Part shown: positions 44,912-52,475 of the stretch, piece after piece | Layout: the number at the start of each line of letters is the position of its first letter | Position numbering within the stretch: the first letter of the stretch is position 1 | Source: Mucilaginibacter sp. OK098 | GTDB taxonomy: Bacteria; Bacteroidota; Bacteroidia; Sphingobacteriales; Sphingobacteriaceae | Direction of reading: 5' to 3' | Length of the DNA: 64,000 nt | Assembly: GCF_900142915.1 (NCBI RefSeq) | Contig: NZ_FRCM01000001.1 | Span: forward strand, 124,001 to 188,000 | Notes under the pieces: generated by a model | What the model was told of the DNA's origin: nothing | Databases searched by the model: none | Seen by the model: only the letters and a program-made list of their open reading frames with translations | Program-made: the position numbers and the translations under genes

Positions 44912-45388
44912 ATGAACGACAATAAACCTATCCCCCCGCTTTATGAATGGGCCGGCGGAATGCCTGTATTTGTGGAATTATTCGCTAAATTTTATGATAA
45001 GGTATTAAGCGACGATATATTGGGACCTGTGTTTAAGCACATGTCACCGCTGCACAGGCTGCACGTCGCTCATTTTGTGGCCGAAGTGCTGGGTGGTCCG
45101 AAATTGTACAGCGAGCGTGAGGGCAGCCATTTCGAAATGATCCGCCATCACCTGTCCAAACATCTTACCCAGCAGCACCGCCAGCGCTGGGTGGAGCTGC
45201 TACTGCAAACTGCCGACAAGCTGAAACTCCCTGACGATCCCGAGTTTCGCTCGGCATTCCTGGCCTACCTGGAATGGGGAACGCGTATAGCGGTTATTAA
45301 TTCAAACCTGGACAGCATCAACGAATCACCCGATCTGCCTATGCCAAAATGGGGGTGGGGAGTACCTGGCGGACCTTTTCAAGGATAG
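44912..45388 (+). CDS. Group II truncated hemoglobin
   Basis: A 2-on-2 globin with PLYEWAGGMPVFVELFAKFY and DKVL, then LGPVFKHMSPLHRLHVAHFV, AEVLGGPKLYSER, HHLSKHLTQQHRQRWVELL. The WAGG/Y-B-helix region and the late W of the RWVELL helix (position G8) are hallmarks of group II. The proximal His lies in MIRHHLSKH or LHVAHF by family comparison. The ORF can be extended to 44867, overlapping the ABM gene, but the ATG at 44912 gives the usual length (158 aa). Known roles are O2/NO/peroxide chemistry. Operon with ABM. Confidence 0.92.
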   Translation: MNDNKPIPPLYEWAGGMPVFVELFAKFYDKVLSDDILGPVFKHMSPLHRLHVAHFVAEVLGGPKLYSEREGSHFEMIRHHLSKHLTQQHRQRWVELLLQTADKLKLPDDPEFRSAFLAYLEWGTRIAVINSNLDSINESPDLPMPKWGWGVPGGPFQG

Positions 45389-45427
45389 GGTGCGATTAAT
45401 TCCACAGGGGGCAAAGATCAAATATTA

Positions 45428-45778
45428 TTAACAATAGTTCAGCGGATTGGGATAATTGTCACTTTGGTCTTCTACTGTATTATCCAGGCACTGAAAATCT
45501 TTCTCTATCAATAGGAATAAACCATTGTCTGTGTGGTTAAATCCAACTTTGTCGGTGAATGCCCATTCCCTGATCATGGCATCCGGCATCAGCAGCGTAA
45601 TTTTGTTGTTTATAAATGTAGCCGAAAGATGGTCATCAAAACTCCGCTGTAAAGCATATGATAATACATTGCTGCCAAAGTTTGTTGTTTCTTCAATATA
45701 GCCATTCTGTGAAAAGTCATATACATCTCCTTTGGTTAATCTGTATCGTATTGAATTTCCTTTTATGCGTATTTTCAT
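45428..45778 (-). CDS. Conserved hypothetical protein, DUF7009-like
   Basis: A 116-residue all-beta protein starting MKIRIKGNSIRYRLTKGDVY, with GNVLSYALQ-like FGSNVLSYALQRSFDDHLSA and a cysteine-containing tail. From memory this resembles DUF7009 proteins of Bacteroidota, which I recall near siroheme and nitrate genes; the name is tentative. No catalytic motif is seen. It is 12 bases after the cobA stop on the same strand, so it is probably co-transcribed and serves nitrogen assimilation or siroheme supply. Confidence 0.7.
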   Translation of the reverse strand: MKIRIKGNSIRYRLTKGDVYDFSQNGYIEETTNFGSNVLSYALQRSFDDHLSATFINNKITLLMPDAMIREWAFTDKVGFNHTDNGLFLLIEKDFQCLDNTVEDQSDNYPNPLNYC

Positions 45779-45790
45779 GATTTAATCGTT

Positions 45791-46519
45791 TTAATTAATT
45801 ATCCCGGTTACTTCACCTATAATAATAATTGCCGGGTAGGTTAGCTGCTTGCTTTCGGCTATCGCAGAAAGGTCTTTAACCATCCCTCTTGCCGATTTTT
45901 GTTTGGGTAATGAAGCATGCTGTATAATTGCAGCTGGAATATTTCCTTTACCTGCTGCTATGTATGTTTCGGCAATTTCATCCAGTTTCTTCATCCCCAT
46001 ATAAATAACTACTGTTGCGTTGCTTTGGATAGCCAGCTCAAGATCTGCAGATAGCCTGCCATCTTTCTTTGTGCCGGTTACCATCCAAACACTTTCACTT
46101 ATGGATCGATGAGTAAGCGGGATATCTTCAAACCCCGATGCCTGCATACTTGTAATACCGGGGATAAAATGTGTTTTAATCCCATTTGCGCGCGCATATA
46201 TTATTTCCTCAAAGCCCCTGCCGAATATAAATGGGTCCCCGCCTTTCAATCGGATCACTTTTCCTTTTGTAAAAGCAAAATGTTTTATCATTTCATGGAT
46301 CTCTTCCTGGGGAGTGTTTTTGCCATAAGGCTGTTTGCCAACATATATTTTTTCACAAGTATCAGGCGCCAGGTCTAAAAGCTCCTTATTGGCCAAATTA
46401 TCATATAATATAACATCAGCCTGCTGCAAAAGCTTATATCCTTTAACAGTTATTAGCTCAGGATCACCGGGACCTGCCCCCAAAACAAATAATTCAGGAT
46501 TTATGCTGATATTTTTCAT
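45791..46519 (-). CDS. cobA: Uroporphyrinogen-III C-methyltransferase (SUMT)
   Basis: All SUMT motifs are present: FVLGAGPGDPELITVKGYKL, ADVILYDNLA, YVGKQPYGKNTPQEEIHEMI, KVIRLKGGDPFIFGRGFEEI, ITSMQASGFEDIPLTHR and the late GEVTGIIN. It uses two S-adenosylmethionine to make precorrin-2, the siroheme precursor needed by NirB. At 242 aa it is the single-function form, without the CysG dehydrogenase/ferrochelatase half, so that step is encoded elsewhere. Divergent from nirB over a 278-base AT-rich region. Confidence 0.95.
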   Translation of the reverse strand: MKNISINPELFVLGAGPGDPELITVKGYKLLQQADVILYDNLANKELLDLAPDTCEKIYVGKQPYGKNTPQEEIHEMIKHFAFTKGKVIRLKGGDPFIFGRGFEEIIYARANGIKTHFIPGITSMQASGFEDIPLTHRSISESVWMVTGTKKDGRLSADLELAIQSNATVVIYMGMKKLDEIAETYIAAGKGNIPAAIIQHASLPKQKSARGMVKDLSAIAESKQLTYPAIIIIGEVTGIIN

Positions 46520-46797
46520 TGATTTCTAATTATTTGCGTAAATTTTACTGTTTTATTCCTTAATTATTCATGCAAAATTCAAATTTCGCAATTATTGAAT
46601 CAAAAATATAAAAATTACATGACTAAAATCATATAAAAATCAATTTTAATCAACAATAAATGATAATAAATATGATTTAATTAATAATTTTTTTGTTTTT
46701 TGATTTTATTTTTGTAAAATTGCTATTGTAAACGCATTCAAGGTCGCAATTTGGTGTGTTTATCGTTTTTAAGCTTTAACAATCTAATAAAATCAAT
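46520..46797. promoter_or_regulatory. cobA/nirB divergent control region
   Basis: Very AT-rich. A full -7 box TATTTTTG sits at 46707-46714, 83 bases before nirB. A dyad ATGA-N6-TCAT at 46619-46632 has Crp-type half-site spacing and may be a binding site for the Crp/Fnr gene at 49752. No clear -33 element or RNA structure. Confidence 0.4.
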
Positions 46798-49290
46798 ATG
46801 CACAAGCCAACAATTGTTGTAGTTGGGAACGGCATGGTAGGCTATAAGTTTTGTGAAAAACTGGTAGCCAAAACATCAGCGTTCAGGATCATTGTATTTG
46901 GCGAGGAATCTCGCGCTGCTTATGACCGTGTTCACCTCAGTGAATATTTCAACGGAAAATCTGCAGCCGATCTTTCTCTTTCAACCGAAGCGTGGTATGC
47001 TGAGCATGATATAGTTTTACACCTTGGCAATCCCGTACAGGAAATAAACCGGTCGACAAAAACCGTACATGCATTGCTTGGCGATACTTTTGAATATGAC
47101 TACCTGGTATTGGCAACAGGCTCATCTGCTTTTGTGCCTGATATACCGGGAGTAGAAAAAGAGGGCGTATTTGTTTACCGCACAATTGACGATTTAGAGC
47201 TTATCAAAGCTTACGCACCTAACGTAAAAAAAGGCGCCGTGATGGGCGGCGGCCTGTTAGGGCTTGAGGCAGCCAAGGCCTTAATTGATTTGGGGATTGA
47301 CGAAACACATGTAATTGAATTCGCTCCCCGCCTTATGCCAAGGCAAATTGATTCTGCAGGCAGTGCTATGCTGCAATCAAAATTAACAGATCTGGGCTTA
47401 AATATCCACCTGAATAAAAGCACCGCTTATATTGGCGGCTCGCACAAAATAGATGCACTACATTTTAACGACGAAAGCGCGCTTGCTGTTGACATGCTGG
47501 TAATATCAGCAGGAATAAGGCCTCGCGATGAGCTGGCAAAACTGGCAGGCTTGCACACCGGCACCCGCGGCGGCATTTTAGTGAATGAAAAAATGCAAAC
47601 CAGCGATGAAAATATTTTTGCGATAGGTGAATGCGCCTTGTATGAAAATATGATCTATGGCCTGGTTGCCCCTGGTTACGAAATGGCTGACATTGTGGTT
47701 AACCAGCTAACGGGCGGCAGTAAGTTGTTTTATGGTTACGATATGAGCACCAAGCTAAAACTGATTGGTGTTGATGTGGCAAGTTTTGGCGATGCCTTTA
47801 TTACCGAGCCGGATTGTCGCACCATAGTTTTTGAGGATACCCATAAAGGTATTTACAAACGGATCAACCTCAGCACCGATGGTAAATACTTATTGGGCGG
47901 CATTTTAATCGGCGATGCTGATGCCTACAATATGTTATTGCAAACCGTTAATAATAAAATGATCCTTCCGCCTAACCCGGAGGACCTTATATTGGGATCA
48001 AGGGGTGATGGAGAAGCTACAGGCGCAGGCGTAATGAGCCTGCCTGATGATGCGCTGATCTGCTCTTGCGAGGCCGTTACCAAATCAGCCATATGCGGAG
48101 CTGTCAACGATGGCGCTACTACTGTTGATAGTATAAAAAAATGCACTAAAGCCGGCACAGGTTGCGGCGGATGTATTCCACTGGTAAAAGACCTGGTAGC
48201 AGGCACCCTAAAAGCCAATGGCGTATATATTAAAAATGTAATATGCGAACATTTCGATTACTCCCGCCAGGAGTTGTTTGACCTGGTTAAGATAGGGCAA
48301 ATAAAAAATTACGATGTTGTGCTTGATCATTTTGGCAAAGGCGATGGCTGCGAAACCTGCAAGCCGGTAGTGGCAAGTATCTTGTCGAGTCTGTGGAACG
48401 AGGTAATTGTGAAACAGGATACAATACAGGATAGTAACGACAGGTTTTTGGCCAATATTCAAAAGGGAGGCACGTACTCCGTTGTGCCAAGAATTCCGGG
48501 CGGTGAAATTACTCCCGATAAATTAATTGTAATTGGCACCGTAGCTAAAAAATATAATTTATATACCAAAATAACCGGCGGGCAGCGGATTGATCTGTTT
48601 GGCGCTCACGTAAATGACCTGCCTGCAATTTGGGAAGAATTAATTGATGCCGGCTTTGAAAGTGGCCATGCTTATGGCAAAGCTTTACGTACCGTTAAAA
48701 GTTGCGTGGGTAGCACCTGGTGCCGTTTCGGCCTGCATGACAGTGTTTCATTTGCAATTGAAATTGAGGATAGATATAAAGGTATTAGGTCTCCGCATAA
48801 ATTAAAGGGCGGCGTTAGCGGTTGCGTTAGGGAATGTGCTGAAGCACAGTCAAAAGATTTTGGAGTTATAGCCACTGAAAAAGGCTGGAATCTTTATATA
48901 TGCGGCAACGGCGGCTCAAAACCGCAGCATGCCCAATTACTGGCTACCGATATTGATAAAGAAACGCTGGTAAAATACCTGGACAGGTTCCTGATGTTTT
49001 ATATTAAAACGGCTGATCCGCTTACCCGTACCGCAACCTGGTTAAATAAAATGGATGGCGGGATGAGTTATTTAAAAAACGTAATTATAAATGACAGTCT
49101 GGGGATAGCGCCAAGCCTTGAAGAGGAGATGCAGCAATTGGTTGACACTTACCATTGTGAGTGGAAGGAAGCTATTTCAAACCCAGATATGCGCAAACGT
49201 TTCTCGCATTTTATAAACGCGCCCGAAGAAAAAGACCCGAGCGTTCAGTTTGATACAATGCGCAGCCAGGTAAAAGCAAAGGATTGGTAA
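46798..49290 (+). CDS. nirB: NAD(P)H nitrite reductase, large subunit
   Basis: A cytoplasmic enzyme reducing nitrite to ammonium with six electrons. Domains: FAD/NADH oxidoreductase (~1-400, VVVGNGMVGYKF and the second GxGxxG GGGLLGLEAA), BFD-like [2Fe-2S] domain (ICSCEAVTKSAI, then GTGCGGC), further Cys pair region (GDGCETCKP), ferredoxin-like half-domain (~555-625, IPGGEITPDKLIVIGTVAKK) and the siroheme/[4Fe-4S] site. The last has Cys636-x5-Cys642 (SCVGSTWC) and Cys676-x3-Cys680 (GCVREC). At 830 aa it is full length. nirD follows 16 bases later. Confidence 0.97.
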   Translation: MHKPTIVVVGNGMVGYKFCEKLVAKTSAFRIIVFGEESRAAYDRVHLSEYFNGKSAADLSLSTEAWYAEHDIVLHLGNPVQEINRSTKTVHALLGDTFEYDYLVLATGSSAFVPDIPGVEKEGVFVYRTIDDLELIKAYAPNVKKGAVMGGGLLGLEAAKALIDLGIDETHVIEFAPRLMPRQIDSAGSAMLQSKLTDLGLNIHLNKSTAYIGGSHKIDALHFNDESALAVDMLVISAGIRPRDELAKLAGLHTGTRGGILVNEKMQTSDENIFAIGECALYENMIYGLVAPGYEMADIVVNQLTGGSKLFYGYDMSTKLKLIGVDVASFGDAFITEPDCRTIVFEDTHKGIYKRINLSTDGKYLLGGILIGDADAYNMLLQTVNNKMILPPNPEDLILGSRGDGEATGAGVMSLPDDALICSCEAVTKSAICGAVNDGATTVDSIKKCTKAGTGCGGCIPLVKDLVAGTLKANGVYIKNVICEHFDYSRQELFDLVKIGQIKNYDVVLDHFGKGDGCETCKPVVASILSSLWNEVIVKQDTIQDSNDRFLANIQKGGTYSVVPRIPGGEITPDKLIVIGTVAKKYNLYTKITGGQRIDLFGAHVNDLPAIWEELIDAGFESGHAYGKALRTVKSCVGSTWCRFGLHDSVSFAIEIEDRYKGIRSPHKLKGGVSGCVRECAEAQSKDFGVIATEKGWNLYICGNGGSKPQHAQLLATDIDKETLVKYLDRFLMFYIKTADPLTRTATWLNKMDGGMSYLKNVIINDSLGIAPSLEEEMQQLVDTYHCEWKEAISNPDMRKRFSHFINAPEEKDPSVQFDTMRSQVKAKDW

Positions 49291-49306
49291 TAATTAAACA
49301 TACAAC

Positions 49307-49663
49307 ATGGAAACGTTAACAGAAATAAATTGGATATTGGCATGCTATACAGATGATGTTCCTGAAAATGGCGGAGCCTGCATAAAACATGGTGACGAAC
49401 AGATAGCTATATATAATTTTACGCGGAGGCAGGAGTGGTATGCAACCCAAAACCTATGCCCGCACAAGCAGCAAATGGCTTTATCAAGAGGCATGATCGG
49501 GAGTGCAGGCGAACATTGTGAGCCCAAGGTGGCCTGTCCGTTTCACAAAAAAACATTTTCGCTGCTTACCGGCGAATGCCTGAGCGATGATGATAATTGC
49601 CAAATAAAAACTTACCCCATAAAAGTTGATGCCGGAAAAGTTTTTATAGGAATAGCTTGTTGA
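49307..49663 (+). CDS. nirD: Nitrite reductase small subunit with complete Rieske site
   Basis: A 118-residue Rieske-type ferredoxin subunit. The ligands Cys51-x-His53 (LCPHKQQ) and Cys77-x2-His80 (CPFHKKTF) are all present. NirD of enteric bacteria lacks these residues, so this subunit probably carries a real [2Fe-2S] cluster, as in the Bacillus-type NasE proteins. It closes the nirBD transcript; a palindromic element follows. Confidence 0.94.
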   Translation: METLTEINWILACYTDDVPENGGACIKHGDEQIAIYNFTRRQEWYATQNLCPHKQQMALSRGMIGSAGEHCEPKVACPFHKKTFSLLTGECLSDDDNCQIKTYPIKVDAGKVFIGIAC

Positions 49664-49752
49664 GGAAAGAATCAAGATAATAAGAGTCAAGAATCAAGAG
49701 CGAAGAAAAACCAACTGCTTCTTTCTATCTTGACTCCTGATTCTTGCCTCCT
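49662..49752. repeat. Imperfect inverted repeat of AAGAATCAAGA/GAGTCAAGA words
   Basis: The left arm (about 49662-49706) repeats AATCAAGA and GAGTCAAGAATCAAGAG; the right arm (about 49720-49752) reads TCTTGACTCCTGATTCTTGC. The arms pair imperfectly around AACCAACTG. It lies between the convergent nirD and Crp/Fnr genes and can end both transcripts. Confidence 0.5.
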
Positions 49753-50444
49753 TAAAGAGCTTCATCGTTTGTAAGCTGCCTTAATCTTTGCTTATCGGTA
49801 ACTTTTATGTTTTTATTCTGCAGGGAAATAATATGTTCATTGGTTAGCTCATTGATTACCCTAAAAACAGTTTCATAAGTGGCTCCTGTAAACGAAGCAA
49901 GATCCTGCCTGGATAGTTTTACATTAATAAAGCCATCATAGGTTAAGCCAAATTGGGTTTCAAGCAACATCAAAGCTTGAGCTACGCGCCCTTTAACTGA
50001 CATGTGCGCCAGGTTGCGCATTTTGTTTTCTGATTCCTGCAGATCCTTTGCAAAAAACATCATCAGCTTATAGGCGAAATCGTGATTAACTTTTAAGGTG
50101 CTTTCAAAAAAGTCCATATCAAAATAACAAACTATTCCTTCCTCTATCGCAGTTGCCGATACCGGGTAAATTGATTCGCCCATGCCTCTATGCCCAAAAA
50201 TTGCCCCGTTATTGGCAAATCGTAAAATGATCTCCTTGTCGCTACCCCATTTTTTGTGCACTTTAACATTCCCGTTCAGAACAAAATAGATGCCCTTTAC
50301 CGGATCGCCCTCTTTAAAGATAACCTCGTTTTTTTTAACGTGAAAATTACTTTTATGCGAAACGATTGCATTTTTCCACTCCGGCAAGCAGTTTTTGCAC
50401 AAAAAACAACTGTCTGCGTTGCACTTTATTAAATTTTTCTTCAT
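49752..50444 (-). CDS. Crp/Fnr-family regulator with N-terminal cysteine cluster
   Basis: A 230-residue cNMP-binding-fold and Crp-type HTH protein: NEVIFKEGDPVKGIYFVLNG, the FGHRGMGESIYPVSATAIEE roll, dimer helix, and HTH LSRQDLASFTGATYETVFRV. Four cysteines sit at the N-terminus (Cys8, 13, 16, 19 in KCNADSCFLCKNC) with a fifth, Cys106, in the beta-roll. E. coli FNR binds [4Fe-4S] with three N-terminal cysteines plus Cys122, so an oxygen- or NO-sensitive cluster is plausible. The recognition helix has E-T-V-F-R where FNR has E-T-x-S-R. Between nirBD and the nitrate operon, it is the probable regulator of both. Confidence 0.92.
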   Translation of the reverse strand: MKKNLIKCNADSCFLCKNCLPEWKNAIVSHKSNFHVKKNEVIFKEGDPVKGIYFVLNGNVKVHKKWGSDKEIILRFANNGAIFGHRGMGESIYPVSATAIEEGIVCYFDMDFFESTLKVNHDFAYKLMMFFAKDLQESENKMRNLAHMSVKGRVAQALMLLETQFGLTYDGFINVKLSRQDLASFTGATYETVFRVINELTNEHIISLQNKNIKVTDKQRLRQLTNDEAL

Positions 50445-50715
50445 TAAAGGGTAGTGTTTACACTAATTAACAATCAAACTTAACAATAAATCCCAATTCA
50501 ATTAAAAATTATAAGTTTTACCATTAATAAAACATGTTAATTGGTTATAAAACAAGTTTTTATTAAAATATCTAAATTTTTATTAGGTATCGTAATCATT
50601 ATTTGTATTCAGTATTAAAATAAGCTGATTTTTCGTTGTAAAATTTCTATTTTTTGATCTGTTTTTACCTTGTATATTACTTAAATCATAAAAATGACTC
50701 ATTTTGAAATAAAAA
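50445..50715. other. AT-rich region upstream of the nitrate operon promoter
   Basis: It contains a perfect 15-base dyad AAAATGACTCATTTT (50691-50705), centred about 20 bp before the -33 box, a possible activator site. Otherwise there is only AT-rich sequence; no gene seen. Confidence 0.4.
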
Positions 50716-50716
50716 A

Positions 50717-50747
50717 TTGCACTTAAAAACGATTTTGGTTATATTTA
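50717..50747 (+). promoter_or_regulatory. Promoter of the nitrate uptake/reduction operon
   Basis: TTG at 50717-50719, a spacer of exactly 20 and TATATTTA at 50740-50747. Predicted start ~50754, giving a ~150-base leader with a tiny ORF and hairpin. Confidence 0.55.
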
Positions 50748-50795
50748 TCGAAGTAAAGTAAAGAAATAATCACTAAAATATAAAAAGGATCGCTT

Positions 50796-50816
50796 ATGAA
50801 TAAACTCAGACATTAA
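50796..50816 (+). CDS. Possible leader peptide MNKLRH
   Basis: A six-codon ORF preceded by AAAGGA at 50784-50789, six bases before its ATG. This is a stronger ribosome site than most genes here have. A 17-base poly-A-rich stretch and a hairpin follow. Position between promoter and porin gene fits a leader peptide or a translation-coupled control element. No run of a single amino acid is present, so classical amino-acid attenuation is not indicated. Confidence 0.35.
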   Translation: MNKLRH

Positions 50817-50825
50817 AAAAAAATA

Positions 50826-50864
50826 AAAAAGCCCTGCCGGGAGGTCGCATTCCCAGACAGGGTT
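50826..50864. promoter_or_regulatory. Leader hairpin, terminator-like on the minus strand
   Basis: CCCTG (50832-50836) pairs with CAGGG (50858-50862) and GGGA (50839-50842) with TCCC (50851-50854), with an internal loop. The A run before it is a T run on the minus strand, so it would terminate antisense transcription. On the plus strand it is a stable leader structure 40 bases before the porin ATG. Confidence 0.55.
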
Positions 50865-50904
50865 AAACAGTTTTATCGCTTTAACAACTAAAAAACCATT
50901 TCAA

Positions 50905-52446
50905 ATGTACAAAATTGTATCAAATCAATATACAATTACTCTAATTGTATTATTTACATCATTTATTTTATCGTTTTCGGCCTCTGCGCAGCTTTCTTTA
51001 TCGGGCCAGCTTCGCACAAGAGGCGAATTACGTGATGGCTACGGAACCTTAGAACCGACTTTAAATAAAAACGCAGCATTTATCTCCCAGCGTACCCGGC
51101 TTACTTTCCATTATAACAGCAGCAAGCTTATTTTTCATACCTCATTACAGGATGTAAGGCTCTGGGGCCAGGATGCTTCAACCATTAGCAGCACCGATGG
51201 CAACAAACTGGAACTACATGAGGCCTGGGCCGAAATTATTTTATCAAATAAAAAGGATACCGCATTTAAACATTCGCCCTTTGACTATTTTGGAATTAAA
51301 GTAGGAAGGCAGGAACTTGTTTATGATGATGAACGGCTGCTCGGCAATTCAGACTGGATTCAGCAAGGCCGCCGTCATGATGCCATTGTTTTAAAAATGG
51401 TTGAAAATGGCTGGAAAGTTGACCTCGGTGCAGCCTTTAATCAAAATAGCGATGCTATTAATTATAACGGCACTTATTACACCCCTGCCAATGTGCCGGC
51501 TACTATAAAAGACAACAATGGCAATTTGGCCAATACGCCCGCAGGCTTTATTCCGCTGGTTAACAGCGCCGGTTTAAGCGCTAAAAACGGAAGTCCGGTA
51601 TTTGCAAATTCACCCGGCACAAACGCACTTACCCAGAATTACAAAGCGCTTGAATATCTACACGTTGAAAAGCAATTTGAAACCACAAAAATATCGGCCC
51701 TGTTTTTAACCGACCAGTTTGGAAAATACAAGCTTGATTCAGTTAAAAATGTATCCGGAACTGATATTGGCTATATATATGGCCAGCATTTTAACCAAAG
51801 CGGTGTAAATACACGTTACACTACAGGCTTGTTAATAAACCCCGTATTTGGAAGTAATAACGAATGGGGACTAAACGGAGAATTTTATTACCAGGGCGGC
51901 CGCGACAGGAACGGACTTGCATTAAGCGCTTACACTTCAACAATTTCCCTGTTATATAACTTTCACAATTTGAATTTGACAGGCGGCTGGGACTATTTAT
52001 CAGGTAATAATTCCTTTTCAACCTCAACAACCAATCATCGTTTCGACCCGCTGTATGGAACGCCCCACAAGTTTTGGGGATATATGGATTATTTCTACGC
52101 AGTTAGCGGATCGCCAACCGGTGGCTTGAGCAACCCTTTTATAAAGGTTAAGTACACTACAACTAACAAAAGGTTTTTTGTTCAGCTAGATAATCATTAC
52201 TTCCTGCTTGCAAACAATCAAAAGGATCTTAGTGGTGCACCGGTAAGCAAATACCTGGGGACAGAATTTGATCTTACAACCGATTATAAGCTCAATAAAG
52301 TTACATCGGTTGATCTTGGCTTGTCGTACATGTCAGCTACCAGCAGCATGCAATATGCTAAAAACATCACACCCGGCACTGCAAAGCTAAGTCCGTTTTG
52401 GGCCTATCTGCAGATAAATATTAAACCAGAATTTCTTAATAAATAA
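50905..52446 (+). CDS. Alginate-export-type outer-membrane porin, likely nitrate/nitrite uptake
   Basis: Signal peptide ending SFSASAQ. The 485-residue mature part is a beta-barrel: LSLSGQLRTRGELRDGYG, RTRLTFHYNSSKL, SLQDVRLWGQ, KVGRQELVYDDERLLGNSDW, GGRDRNGLALSAYT and a C-terminal FWAYLQINIKPEF. This is the alginate_export (PF13372) pattern, used for several anion or organic-acid porins. As first gene of an operon with NarK and NasC, it most likely lets nitrate cross the outer membrane. 29 bases to narK. Confidence 0.87.
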   Translation: MYKIVSNQYTITLIVLFTSFILSFSASAQLSLSGQLRTRGELRDGYGTLEPTLNKNAAFISQRTRLTFHYNSSKLIFHTSLQDVRLWGQDASTISSTDGNKLELHEAWAEIILSNKKDTAFKHSPFDYFGIKVGRQELVYDDERLLGNSDWIQQGRRHDAIVLKMVENGWKVDLGAAFNQNSDAINYNGTYYTPANVPATIKDNNGNLANTPAGFIPLVNSAGLSAKNGSPVFANSPGTNALTQNYKALEYLHVEKQFETTKISALFLTDQFGKYKLDSVKNVSGTDIGYIYGQHFNQSGVNTRYTTGLLINPVFGSNNEWGLNGEFYYQGGRDRNGLALSAYTSTISLLYNFHNLNLTGGWDYLSGNNSFSTSTTNHRFDPLYGTPHKFWGYMDYFYAVSGSPTGGLSNPFIKVKYTTTNKRFFVQLDNHYFLLANNQKDLSGAPVSKYLGTEFDLTTDYKLNKVTSVDLGLSYMSATSSMQYAKNITPGTAKLSPFWAYLQINIKPEFLNK

Positions 52447-52475
52447 TAGATCACCGTATTTAAAATTTAAAGATC

